A DNA stretch of 64,000 nucleotides, from assembly GCA_963822695.1 (NCBI GenBank), contig CAWGJH010000024.1, forward strand, positions 186,001 through 250,000, read 5' to 3'. The position numbers and the translations under genes were made by a program. The notes beneath the pieces were generated by a model that saw nothing but the letters and a program-made list of their open reading frames with translations, searched no databases and was not told the origin of the DNA. The number at the start of each line of letters is the position of its first letter. Position 1 is the first letter of the stretch. Source of the DNA: GCA-003244245 sp963822695. GTDB lineage: Bacteria; Actinomycetota; Actinomycetes; Mycobacteriales; Pseudonocardiaceae. This document shows positions 50,256 to 58,229 of this stretch, in pieces.

Positions 50256-50960
50256 ATGGCCCGTTCCGTCCTTGTCACCGGGGGTAACCGTGGTATCGGG
50301 CTGGCCATCGCCCGTGCCTTCGCCAAACAGGGCGATCGGGTTGCCGTGACACACCGCGGGTCTGGCGTACCCGAGGACGTGCTCGGCGTGCGCTGCGACG
50401 TCACCGACGGTGGGGCTGTGGAGGCGGCGTTCGCTGTGGCGGAGCAGGCGCACGGACCGATCGAGGTGCTCGTCTCCAATGCCGGGATCACCGACGACAC
50501 GTTGCTGCTCAGAATGACCGAGGAACAGTTCTCGCGGGTACTCGACACCAACCTCACCGGCGCCTACCGGGTGGCCAAGCGCGCCGCCAAGAGCATGCTG
50601 CGGGCCCGTTGGGGCCGGATGGTGTTCATCTCCTCGGTAGTGGCCCTGTCCGGTGCGCCCGGCCAGGTGAACTATGCGGCCAGCAAAGCCGGGTTGATCG
50701 GCATCGCCCGATCCATCGCACGTGAGCTGGGACCCCGCTCGATCACCGCCAACGTGGTCGCGCCCGGCTACGTCGACACCGAGATGACCGCGGACATCAG
50801 TCAGGCACGCCGAGAGGAGATCCTGGGTTCGATCCCACTGCGCCGCCAAGCCACCCCCGACGAGGTCGCCGCGGTCGTGACCTTCCTTGCATCGGACCCA
50901 GCCGGATACATCACCGGGGCAGTGCTGCCGGTTGACGGCGGCCTGGGCATGGGTCATTGA
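50256..50960 (+). CDS. fabG: 3-oxoacyl-[acyl-carrier-protein] reductase
   Basis: 234 residues. Short-chain dehydrogenase: NADPH-binding VTGGNRGIGLAIARAFAKQG at the N-terminus, VSNAGITDDTLLLRM near 74, catalytic Ser/Tyr/Lys in MVFISSVVALSGAPGQVNYA and ASKAGLIG near 125-145. Position equals fabG1/mabA. In M. tuberculosis inhA follows; here the next gene is ferrochelatase, 37 bp downstream. It thus likely serves ordinary type II fatty-acid synthesis rather than mycolate elongation. Confidence 0.93.
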   Translation: MARSVLVTGGNRGIGLAIARAFAKQGDRVAVTHRGSGVPEDVLGVRCDVTDGGAVEAAFAVAEQAHGPIEVLVSNAGITDDTLLLRMTEEQFSRVLDTNLTGAYRVAKRAAKSMLRARWGRMVFISSVVALSGAPGQVNYAASKAGLIGIARSIARELGPRSITANVVAPGYVDTEMTADISQARREEILGSIPLRRQATPDEVAAVVTFLASDPAGYITGAVLPVDGGLGMGH

Positions 50961-50997
50961 CCGGGGCGGTCAGCGACTGGAAGGAGCGTGGGTCTCG

Positions 50998-52035
50998 TTG
51001 GTTGACGCATTGTTGTTGCTGTCCTTCGGGGGGCCCGAGGGCCCCAGCGAGGTGCGCCCGTTCCTGGAGAACGTCACGCGTGGCCGGGGTGTACCGCCGC
51101 AGCGGTTGGATGAGGTGGCCCAGCATTACCTGCACTTCGGGGGAGTGTCGCCGATCAATCGGTGTAATCAGGCACTGATCATCGCGATCGAGTGGGCGTT
51201 CGCCACCGTCGGGCTTGACCTGCCGGTGTACTTCGGCAACCGCAACTGGCACCCGATGGTGGAGGACACTGTCGCCGCGATGGCCGCGGACGGGGTGCGC
51301 AGCGCGTTGGTGTTCGCCACCTCGGCGTGGGGCGGGTACTCGAGTTGCCGGCAGTACCACGAGGACATCGCACGGGCCCGGCACGCCGTCGGGTCCGGGG
51401 CACCGGAACTGATGAAGCTAAGGCACTTCTTCGATCACCCGCTGTTCATCGCGGCGTGCGCCGACGCGTTGTGCGCGGCCCGCGAGCAGGTTGGCCCCGC
51501 TGCCCGGGTGGTATTCACGGCGCACTCGGTGCCGCTGGCCGCGGACGCCACCGCCGGGCTCGCCGCACAGGGCGGTCACCGCTACTCCCAGCAGATCACC
51601 GCGGCCGCCCGGCTGGTTGCCGCGGCGGCCAGGGTGGACAGCTACGACGTCGTGTGGCAATCCCGGTCCGGGCCCCCGCAGGTGCCTTGGCTGGAGCCAG
51701 ACGTGCTCGACCACCTCGATGCGCTCCACGCGCAGGGCGTGCCCGGCGTCGTAGTGGCACCCATCGGTTTTGTCTCCGACCACCTTGAGGTCGTCTGGGA
51801 CCTCGATCACGAGGCCCGGCAGCGGGCGGCCACGCTCGGGATGGACTTCGCGCGAGCCGCCACCCCGGGCACCAACCCTCGCTTCACCCAGATGGTGGTG
51901 GAACTCGTCGCCGAGCACGTGCGCGGCGCACCCGCCCGCCGGTGTTCGCAGGTACCGGCAGCCGGTCAGGGTAGCAACGGGATCCCCTGCGCGCCGGGCT
52001 GTTGTGCGCCAGCACAGCCGGACAGTACTGGTTAA
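50998..52035 (+). CDS. hemH: Ferrochelatase (coproporphyrin type)
   Basis: 345 residues from a TTG at 50998 (AAGGAG 11 nt upstream), opening VDALLLLSFGGPEGPSEVRP as in the family. GNRNWHPMVEDTVAAMAADG near 82, RVVFTAHSVPLAADATAGLA near 172 (metal-site His in HSVP), WLEPDVLDHLDALHAQGVPG near 228 and GFVSDHLEVVWDLDHEA near 258. The Cys-rich end (CAPGCCAPA) fits the [2Fe-2S] ligands of actinobacterial ferrochelatases, which insert iron into coproporphyrin III. Same place as hemZ (Rv1485). Confidence 0.92.
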   Translation: MVDALLLLSFGGPEGPSEVRPFLENVTRGRGVPPQRLDEVAQHYLHFGGVSPINRCNQALIIAIEWAFATVGLDLPVYFGNRNWHPMVEDTVAAMAADGVRSALVFATSAWGGYSSCRQYHEDIARARHAVGSGAPELMKLRHFFDHPLFIAACADALCAAREQVGPAARVVFTAHSVPLAADATAGLAAQGGHRYSQQITAAARLVAAAARVDSYDVVWQSRSGPPQVPWLEPDVLDHLDALHAQGVPGVVVAPIGFVSDHLEVVWDLDHEARQRAATLGMDFARAATPGTNPRFTQMVVELVAEHVRGAPARRCSQVPAAGQGSNGIPCAPGCCAPAQPDSTG

Positions 52036-52892
52036 TGGCGCCCCGCGCGCGGAGTCAGTGCCCGCACCGCCTCAGCCACCGCTGAGCGCCGGGCCTCCCG
52101 CACCGCGGTGAACAGCGGTCGCAGCGCTGCGGAACGGGCCGCCGCCACTGACGCGGACAGCGCACCGCCGAGATTGTCGGCGTCCGCGACGCGGAGGATG
52201 GCCTCCACCTCGTCGGCCTGCTCGAGCACGCGCAACGTGCGGGCCGGTGTGCCGTCGGGCCACGGCGGCCGGATCCGGCGCTCCAGCGCTTCGGCGATCT
52301 CGGCACGGACGCCGGGGCGGTGCCGGGCGACATCGAGCTCCACCAACGTCGTCGCCGCCTGGCGAACCGCGCCCCGCAGACCATGCTCAGCATCGGACAA
52401 CGCGGGTTCGGGGGCCGGGGGTAGCGGGCTGTCGGCGAACACCGTCCAGCTCAGCACGCCCTCCGCGACCACGTCGGGCACCACGGCCAGTTCGGCGCCG
52501 GCGAACACAGCGACCTCGCCGCGCTCCAGCGCCGCCGCGGCGAGCGGGCCGTCAGGCGGTAGACCCCGCATGTCTCCAGGAACCGGTAACAACAGCTGGC
52601 CGCCGCCAGCCCCGGCTCGTCGAGCAGCAGCCAGCAGGCCGACCACAGAGGTCGGCGGTTCTCCGGGTGCCGGCAGGTCAAGCTGCCGTGCAGTGGCCTC
52701 GTCGACGGCCACGACTTCGTGCAGACCTGCCCAGGTATGCAGGCCGTCGATCACAGCGTCAGGGGCGGCGCAGCCGTGCAGCCAGGCCGAGGCCCACACG
52801 GTCAATGTCGCGCTGGGGCATGGCACGGAGTAGAAGAGTAGAACACTGCCGGCTGAGCCGGCGATCGGACAGCGGGTGAGCACCATGCACAC
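52032..52892 (-). CDS. Conserved hypothetical protein (Rv1486c-like)
   Basis: 286 residues from the ATG at 52892; a GTG at 52826 would give a start closer to relatives. LTVWASAWLHGCAAPDAVID near residue 30 and LEVDVARHRPGVRAEI-type segments (VELDVARHRPGVRAEIAEAL) are seen; otherwise Ala/Glu-rich. No membrane segment or catalytic motif. Its location, antisense and just after ferrochelatase, equals Rv1486c in M. tuberculosis. Function unknown. Confidence 0.8.
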   Translation of the reverse strand: MCMVLTRCPIAGSAGSVLLFYSVPCPSATLTVWASAWLHGCAAPDAVIDGLHTWAGLHEVVAVDEATARQLDLPAPGEPPTSVVGLLAAARRAGAGGGQLLLPVPGDMRGLPPDGPLAAAALERGEVAVFAGAELAVVPDVVAEGVLSWTVFADSPLPPAPEPALSDAEHGLRGAVRQAATTLVELDVARHRPGVRAEIAEALERRIRPPWPDGTPARTLRVLEQADEVEAILRVADADNLGGALSASVAAARSAALRPLFTAVREARRSAVAEAVRALTPRAGRH

Positions 52893-52941
52893 GCGGCGTG
52901 GCTCCGCTGTGAGATTCGGTCACCCGGCTACCGTCGATACC

Positions 52942-53817
52942 ATGTCCCCGAAGGACCTCCAGAGCAGCTCACCGGGTCATAGCGCACGCTACGGGCCGGA
53001 CGTGCTGCGGCAGCCACGCCGGCGGCGGGAGGTGCCGCAGGTGCCGGCCGAGGCGGGCCTGGTGGTGGAGGACGCCGCGAGTGGGTTCTGTGGCGCGGTG
53101 CTTCATTGTGAACGCGATTCGGTGGAGCTTCAGGACGCTCGGGGTCGGGTCCGGATGTTCCCGCTTCGGCGCGCGGCGTTCCTGATCGACGGCGAGCCGG
53201 TCACGCTCGTTCGCCCAGTCCAGCTGACCGCCGCGCAGCTGGCCACCACTGGAGTTCCTCGGTCGGCGTCCGGGTCGGTCCGGGTGGCGCGGACGAGGGC
53301 CCGGGTCGCCCGGGCCAGCCGGATCTGGGTGGAGGGCAAGCACGACGCTGAGCTCGTGGAACGGGTCTGGGGCCATGATCTGCGGGTGGACGGCGTGGTC
53401 GTGGAACCACTCGACGGTGTGGACCACCTGGCCGACCGGGTTGCGGAGTTCGGCCCGGCTCCGGACCGGCGGCTCGGCGTGCTGGTCGATCACCTGGTCG
53501 CGGGCAGCAAGGAGAGCCGCCTGGTGGGGGCGGTGCGCACGCCGCACGTGCTGGTGACCGGTCACCCCTATGTCGACATCTGGCAGGCCGTGCGGCCCCC
53601 GGTGCTGGGCATCCCACGCTGGCCGGACGTGCCACGTGAGGTGCCGTGGAAGGAGGGCGTATGCCAGGCGCTGGGTTGGGTGAACCGGAGCGGGATTGCG
53701 GATCCAGCGGAGGGCTGGATCCGGGTGCTGGGGGCCGTGAGGGGCTTTCGCGATCTTGAACCGGCCCTGCTGGGTGCCGTCGAACAGCTCATCGACTTCG
53801 TCACCGCCGGGTCGTAG
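52942..53817 (+). CDS. DUF3097 protein
   Basis: 291 residues from the ATG at 52942. Matches the actinobacterial DUF3097 family: RYGPDVLRQPRRRREVPQVP at the start, WVEGKHDAELVERVWGHDLR near 130 (Toprim-like VEGKHDAE), LGVLVDHLVAGSKESRLVGA near 180, HPYVDIWQAVRPPVLGIPRW near 212. The EGKHDAE...DHLV pattern looks like a Toprim metal-binding fold, so nucleic-acid processing is possible; function is not established to my knowledge. Confidence 0.88.
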   Translation: MSPKDLQSSSPGHSARYGPDVLRQPRRRREVPQVPAEAGLVVEDAASGFCGAVLHCERDSVELQDARGRVRMFPLRRAAFLIDGEPVTLVRPVQLTAAQLATTGVPRSASGSVRVARTRARVARASRIWVEGKHDAELVERVWGHDLRVDGVVVEPLDGVDHLADRVAEFGPAPDRRLGVLVDHLVAGSKESRLVGAVRTPHVLVTGHPYVDIWQAVRPPVLGIPRWPDVPREVPWKEGVCQALGWVNRSGIADPAEGWIRVLGAVRGFRDLEPALLGAVEQLIDFVTAGS

Positions 53818-53875
53818 TGACCCGGCGGTGACGATCACAGCAGACTCCCGCTCGAAGATCTGCCACTATGGACAC

Positions 53876-54304
53876 ATGGCCGCTGTGGTGTGGCTCGTTG
53901 CCGGGTTTGCGTTGATTGCTGCCGAGGTTCTGTCCGGTGGCTTTGTGTTGATCATGCTCGGGGTGGGTGCGTTGGCAGCCGCGGGGTTCGCGGAGTTGGG
54001 CGCCGGGCCATGGCTGGAACTCGTCGTCTTTGCCGGCACCTCACTGGCCCTGACCACGCTGGCCCGCCCGGTGCTCAAGCGCCGACTGCACACCGCCCAT
54101 GTGCCGACTAACGTCGACGCGTTGGTCGGCGATAAGGCGATCGTGGTCCACACCGTCGACGCGCATGGTGGCAAGATCAAGCTACGCGGGGAGCTGTGGT
54201 CGGCGCGTGCGTTCGACGAAACCGAGATACTGGAACCCGGTCGGGCCGTTACGGTGATGACCATCTCCGGTGCTACCGCCGTCGTTTTGGGGGAGCCTTC
54301 ATGA
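53876..54304 (+). CDS. NfeD-family membrane protein
   Basis: 142 residues. Membrane helices MAAVVWLVAGFALIAAEVLS and FVLIMLGVGALAAAGFAELG and a third near residue 45, then a soluble OB-fold C-terminal domain (NVDALVGDKAIVVHTVDAHG, GEVVVRGE-like KIKLRGELWSARA). NfeD proteins pair with SPFH proteins; here the stop overlaps the next start by ATGA. Equivalent of Rv1487. Confidence 0.9.
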   Translation: MAAVVWLVAGFALIAAEVLSGGFVLIMLGVGALAAAGFAELGAGPWLELVVFAGTSLALTTLARPVLKRRLHTAHVPTNVDALVGDKAIVVHTVDAHGGKIKLRGELWSARAFDETEILEPGRAVTVMTISGATAVVLGEPS

Positions 54305-55497
54305 GCGTTGCCCTGTTCGTGGCCGTGGTGGTCATCTTGCTGGCGATCGTCGTCACAGTCGTCAAGGCTGTGGTGGTGATCCCGCAGGCTTCCGCCGCGG
54401 TCGTCGAGCGGCTCGGCCGCTACCGCAGTACGTTTACTCCGGGCCTGAACTTCCTGGTGCCTTTCATTGACCGGATCCGGGACCGGATCGACCTGCGGGA
54501 GCAGGTCGTCTCCTTCCCGCCGCAGCCGGTCATCACCAAGGACAACCTGACCGTGTCCATCGACACCGTCGTGTATTTCCAGGTAACCAATCCGAAGGAT
54601 GCGGTGTACGAGATCTCCAACTACATCGCCGCAGTCGAGCAGTTGGCCACTACCACGCTGCGTAACGTCGTAGGTGGGATGAGTCTGGAGGACACCTTGA
54701 CCTCCCGGGACTTCATCAACGGTCAGTTGTCGGGAGTGCTCGACGAGGCAACCGGGCGGTGGGGGATCCGGGTCGGCCGGGTAGAGCTCAAGGCGATCGA
54801 TCCGCCGCTGTCCATCCAGGACTCGATGGAGAAGCAGATGCGCGCGGACCGGGAGAAGCGCGCCACCATCCTCACCGCGGAGGGCCAGCGTGAATCGGCG
54901 ATCAAGACCGCGGAGGGCCAGAAGCAGGCCGCGATCCTCTCCGCTGAGGGTGCCAAGCAAGCCGCGATCCTCACCGCGGAGGCTGAGCGGCAGTCCCGCA
55001 TCCTGCGCGCTCAGGGTGAACGGGCCTCGCGTTACCTGCAGGCGCAGGGCCAGGCCAAGGCGATCGAGAAGGTGTTCGCCGCGATCAAGGAGGGTCGGCC
55101 GACCCCCGAGTTGCTGGCCTACCAGTACCTTCAGACGCTGCCGCAGATGGCCCAGGGTGACGCGAACAAGGTCTGGATCGTCCCTAGCGACTTCAGCAAG
55201 GCCCTTGAGGGGTTTACCAGGATGCTCGGTGCGCCGGGGGATGACGGGGTGTTCCGGTACGAACCAAGCCGGGAACACGTGCCCGCCAGCCGGCCCGAGG
55301 AGGACGACGAGGCCGTCGCCGGGTGGTTCGACACCTCCAGCGATCCACATATCGCGGCCTTGGTTCGGGCCGCCGAGGAGGTGGCCCGCAAGGAGGTACC
55401 AGGCCCGGAGGTAGGCATGACCCCGTCGTTGAGCCCCCCCTCGCAGCAGCAGGCGACATCGACCCGCCCTCCTGAGGGCGGGGACACATCTCCGTAA
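54301..55497 (+). CDS. SPFH/stomatin-family membrane scaffold protein
   Basis: 398 residues. One N-terminal helix (LFVAVVVILLAIVVTVVKAV), the SPFH domain with ERLGRYRSTFTPGLNFLVPF near residue 38 and VVSFPPQPVITKDNLTVSID, then a long coiled segment with the pattern ILTAEGQRESAIKTAEGQKQ repeated about six times (AEGxxxxAI), and a disordered acidic tail. It oligomerises at membranes, likely with NfeD; relatives organise lipid domains or membrane proteases. Equivalent of Rv1488. Confidence 0.92.
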   Translation: MSVALFVAVVVILLAIVVTVVKAVVVIPQASAAVVERLGRYRSTFTPGLNFLVPFIDRIRDRIDLREQVVSFPPQPVITKDNLTVSIDTVVYFQVTNPKDAVYEISNYIAAVEQLATTTLRNVVGGMSLEDTLTSRDFINGQLSGVLDEATGRWGIRVGRVELKAIDPPLSIQDSMEKQMRADREKRATILTAEGQRESAIKTAEGQKQAAILSAEGAKQAAILTAEAERQSRILRAQGERASRYLQAQGQAKAIEKVFAAIKEGRPTPELLAYQYLQTLPQMAQGDANKVWIVPSDFSKALEGFTRMLGAPGDDGVFRYEPSREHVPASRPEEDDEAVAGWFDTSSDPHIAALVRAAEEVARKEVPGPEVGMTPSLSPPSQQQATSTRPPEGGDTSP

Positions 55498-55585
55498 CGA
55501 CAGGGTCGCCACCGGCCGTTGATGAATAACTCGGTGGGGACGGCGTCGGCGTGTTCCCGGTCGCCGGAACTCATCGCCCTGCTGG

Positions 55586-56263
55586 TCACGGGACTCGTGA
55601 CGAGGTGACCTCTCCCTGGGTAGCCGAGGCAGGGGAGCGCGCCTCGACGATCAAGCCGACCACTCCGATCGCCGCGCCGGCCAGCGAGACCGCGAGCAAT
55701 GCCGGCGAGGTGGCCCCGGTGAGCGCATCGCCGAGCACCACCACCGCTACCGAGCCAGGCACGACGCCTACGGTACCGGCCAGGTAATGGCGGAACCGTA
55801 TCGACGAGAGCGCACTGCAGTAATTGAGCACCGCGAACGGCACCGCCGGGATCAGCCTCAATGACGCCACCGGAAGCCAACCACGACGGCGCAACCGCGC
55901 ATCCACCGCCCGGAGCAGCTTGTGGTCCAGATGGGGCAGCACAGGGCCGCAGGCCAGCCGGCGGACCACACCGAAGGCCAGCACTGCGGACAGCACGGTC
56001 GCCACCAGTGACAGAGCCACTCCCAGCACCGGTCCGAAGAGCAGCCCAGCGGCAAGGGTGAACACCGTCCGGGGGACCGGTGCCATGGTCACCAGAGTGT
56101 GCCCGAGCAGGAACAGTAGTGGTGCGGCAATGCCCACCGACTGCGCCCAGGTGCGCATCTGGAGTGGGCCAGGCACTGGCAGCACCGCAACAGCGACGAG
56201 CACCGCGAGCAACAGAAGCCCTACTAGCAGCAGCCGGGTACGCCGCGCAGACAGTTCGATCAC
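55586..56263 (-). CDS. TVP38/TMEM64-family (DedA-like) membrane protein
   Basis: 225 residues with about six hydrophobic helices. The family signature is seen as AAGLLFGPVLGVALSLVATV near residue 72 (G-x-x-F-G) and RLIPAVPFAVLNYCSALSSI near 135 (R-x-x-P-x-x-P-x-x-x-x-N-Y). Relatives are scramblase or transport proteins for lipids or small ions. Same strand as, and downstream of, the FAD oxidase gene, 52 bp away, so possibly co-transcribed; a link to the candidate peptide locus is speculative. Confidence 0.88.
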   Translation of the reverse strand: MIELSARRTRLLLVGLLLLAVLVAVAVLPVPGPLQMRTWAQSVGIAAPLLFLLGHTLVTMAPVPRTVFTLAAGLLFGPVLGVALSLVATVLSAVLAFGVVRRLACGPVLPHLDHKLLRAVDARLRRRGWLPVASLRLIPAVPFAVLNYCSALSSIRFRHYLAGTVGVVPGSVAVVVLGDALTGATSPALLAVSLAGAAIGVVGLIVEARSPASATQGEVTSSRVP

Positions 56264-56315
56264 GGCAGTCTCTGGCCTCCCGGGATTACTGTAGGGGACC
56301 GGGCCGTGGACGGGT

Positions 56316-57713
56316 TCAGGCGGGTTTGATGTTGGCGTTGAGGTGGAAGACGTTGTCCGGGTCGTACCTGGCCTTGATCCGGGCCAGCCGCTCGTACTTG
56401 GTGGGGCCGTACGATGCCCGCACCCGATCTTCGTCGTTGTCGGTCATGGAGTTCACGTACCCACCTGAGTCTTTGGCGAACGGTCGCAGTGCGTTCCACA
56501 ACGACCGGACCCAGGCCCGGTCGGCGCTCAGTATCTCGGGGGTGGCGCTGATGCCGGCGATGTTGATGACGTAGCGCGGTGCCCGCCGACCGCCGAAGGC
56601 CGTCTCGTCATCGCCGATCGCCGAATACGCTCCGTCCAGGCGGAAAACCAGGCAAAAGCTCATCGGCGAACGCTTAGCCGGCATGTGATCCACGATCACC
56701 GAGACCACATCGTCGGTGAGCTCGTCGAGGTAGATCACTTCTTGGTAGCCGAGGAGCCCCCAGGGAGCGGTCTCGTCCAGGGTCCGCTGTAACGCGACAA
56801 ACGGAATTGGGGTGACGAGCTCAAACAGCGGCGGCAGCGCCTCACGAATGGGCGCAACGAGCCGAGCGTGTTCCTCCGCGGAGGAGAACCCGACCACGAT
56901 GAGCAGATAGCCAGGGGTGAAGTGGTACTGCGCGGGTACGAATGGTGCGGGCGGGGCGTTGAGCCCGATCGCGATCTGGGCGCCGGCGTCGATGGGCAAG
57001 TTGGGTACGACGTCGCGGGCCAGCCGCAGCGCCTGTTCGCCATTGTCCATCCCCCAGAAAAACAGTCCCAGATGCACCTCTGGCCCGACCGGGTGCAGCC
57101 GGAACTCGAACGTCGTGACAACGCCAAAGTTGCCACCCCCGCCGCGGACCGCCCAGAAGAGATCGGCGTGCTCGTCAGGCGAGGCATGCACGTAGCGGCC
57201 GTCAGCGAGCACCACATCGGCCGAGACCAGATTGTCGATGGTCAATCCCGCCTTGTGGGTCAGCCATCCGGTGCCACCACCGAGTGTCAGGCCACCGACG
57301 CCAGTGTGGCTGATCACCCCGGCGGGCACCGCCAAGCCATTTACCTGGGTTGCCGCGTCCAGCTCCGCCACGGTGGTACCGCCGCCCACCTGGGCCAGCC
57401 GAGCGCCAGCACAGATCGAGACATGGCGCATCGCGCTGAGATCGATCATCAGTCCGTCGTGACAGACGCCTGCCCCCGAGAACGCATGGCCCCCACCCCG
57501 CACCGAGATTTCCAATTCCTGTTCCCGGGCGAAGGTGAGCGCCGCCGCGATGTCGGCTGGTGACAGGCAGTGGGCGATCGCTACCGGGCGGCGATCGATG
57601 TCGTTGTTCCACTGGATGCGCATGGTGTCATAGTCGGCCTCCTCCGGCGTGATCACCTTACCGGCCAGCACCGTGCGGAGTGCCTCCAGATGATGGGACG
57701 AGACTTGCATCAT
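56316..57713 (-). CDS. Berberine-bridge-enzyme-type FAD oxidase
   Basis: 465 residues from the ATG at 57713 (GGGAG upstream); the next ATG is adjacent. The FAD domain has EISVRGGGHAFSGAGVCHDG near residue 68, where the His is the covalent FAD attachment site, and SHTGVGGLTLGGGTGWLTHK near 130; the second (Cys) attachment seen in bicovalent enzymes is absent (LGGGTGWL). The C-terminal BBE motif is YGPTKYERLARIKARYDPDN and VFHLNAN. Such enzymes oxidise sugars, alkaloids, phenolics or peptides with O2. It lies 150 bp downstream of a small peptide gene on the same strand, suggesting that peptide as possible substrate. Confidence 0.93.
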   Translation of the reverse strand: MMQVSSHHLEALRTVLAGKVITPEEADYDTMRIQWNNDIDRRPVAIAHCLSPADIAAALTFAREQELEISVRGGGHAFSGAGVCHDGLMIDLSAMRHVSICAGARLAQVGGGTTVAELDAATQVNGLAVPAGVISHTGVGGLTLGGGTGWLTHKAGLTIDNLVSADVVLADGRYVHASPDEHADLFWAVRGGGGNFGVVTTFEFRLHPVGPEVHLGLFFWGMDNGEQALRLARDVVPNLPIDAGAQIAIGLNAPPAPFVPAQYHFTPGYLLIVVGFSSAEEHARLVAPIREALPPLFELVTPIPFVALQRTLDETAPWGLLGYQEVIYLDELTDDVVSVIVDHMPAKRSPMSFCLVFRLDGAYSAIGDDETAFGGRRAPRYVINIAGISATPEILSADRAWVRSLWNALRPFAKDSGGYVNSMTDNDEDRVRASYGPTKYERLARIKARYDPDNVFHLNANIKPA

Positions 57714-57862
57714 GAAACAACTCCCAGGCCTCGGGTGAGCACTCGGCACTCGCCGGCGCACCATAAGTGAGAACGGTGATGGGAGGGGCGGCGATGTCCG
57801 GAACCACCCCTCCCTAGCCAACGGCACCGCACGCGGTCATCCAGCGGTACCGCCACGACTCA

Positions 57863-58000
57863 TCAACTCCAGTTGGCTCCGCCAGTACCGCCGTTGCCAC
57901 CCCGGCCGCCGCCGGCGCTGAACAGTGACAGCACGGTACGGGCCGGCAGCAGTTCGACGCGCTGCACGTCGATCTCCACAAAGCTCAGTGCGTCAAACAT
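57863..58000 (-). CDS. Candidate RiPP precursor peptide
   Basis: 45 residues from the ATG at 58000, with GGAGG 5 nt upstream, the best ribosome binding site nearby. The leader-like half reads MFDALSFVEIDVQRVELLPA, then RTVLSLFSA, followed by the tail GGGRGGNGGTGGANWS before TGA (57863-57865), with a second TGA right behind. A GG-type boundary lies near residue 30. The two-part build (acidic, hydrophobic N-terminal half with an ELLPAR motif; short Gly/Asn core with Trp) is typical of ribosomally made, modified peptides. No lanthionine, rSAM, YcaO or P450 gene is adjacent; the only enzyme on this strand is the FAD oxidase. Function inferred. Confidence 0.6.
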   Translation of the reverse strand: MFDALSFVEIDVQRVELLPARTVLSLFSAGGGRGGNGGTGGANWS

Positions 58001-58020
58001 CAAATCCTCCAGGGAAAGTG

Positions 58021-58094
58021 GCCCAGGTGACACTGGGCAAAAACACTGGATCGGCGGTATTGCCGATTCGTCTTCCCAATACCCTGCCCAGGTG
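58021..58094 (-). promoter_or_regulatory. Repeats upstream of the peptide gene
   Basis: GCCCAG-GTGACA-CTGGGC (58021-58038) is an inverted repeat beginning 20 bp upstream of the peptide start. GCCCAGGTG recurs at 58086-58094. They fall in the divergent promoter region 58001-58229 between the peptide gene and the FAD monooxygenase remnant and may be an operator. Confidence 0.4.
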
Positions 58095-58229
58095 TACCGT
58101 CATGGGCAATCAGTAGCCGCACGTAAATCTGCCAGGTCGGCTACGTAGCCGGGAGTTGTTTTTCGAATACGTAAGCCGGCGGCAACATCGACGTAGATCC
58201 TGGACCCCGGGGTACTCTGCTCCGAGTGT

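Noticed and set aside
57873..58148. Proline-rich plus-strand ORF beginning MAPPVPPLPPRPPP
   Set aside because: It is the complement of the Gly-rich tail of the peptide gene and has no ribosome binding site.
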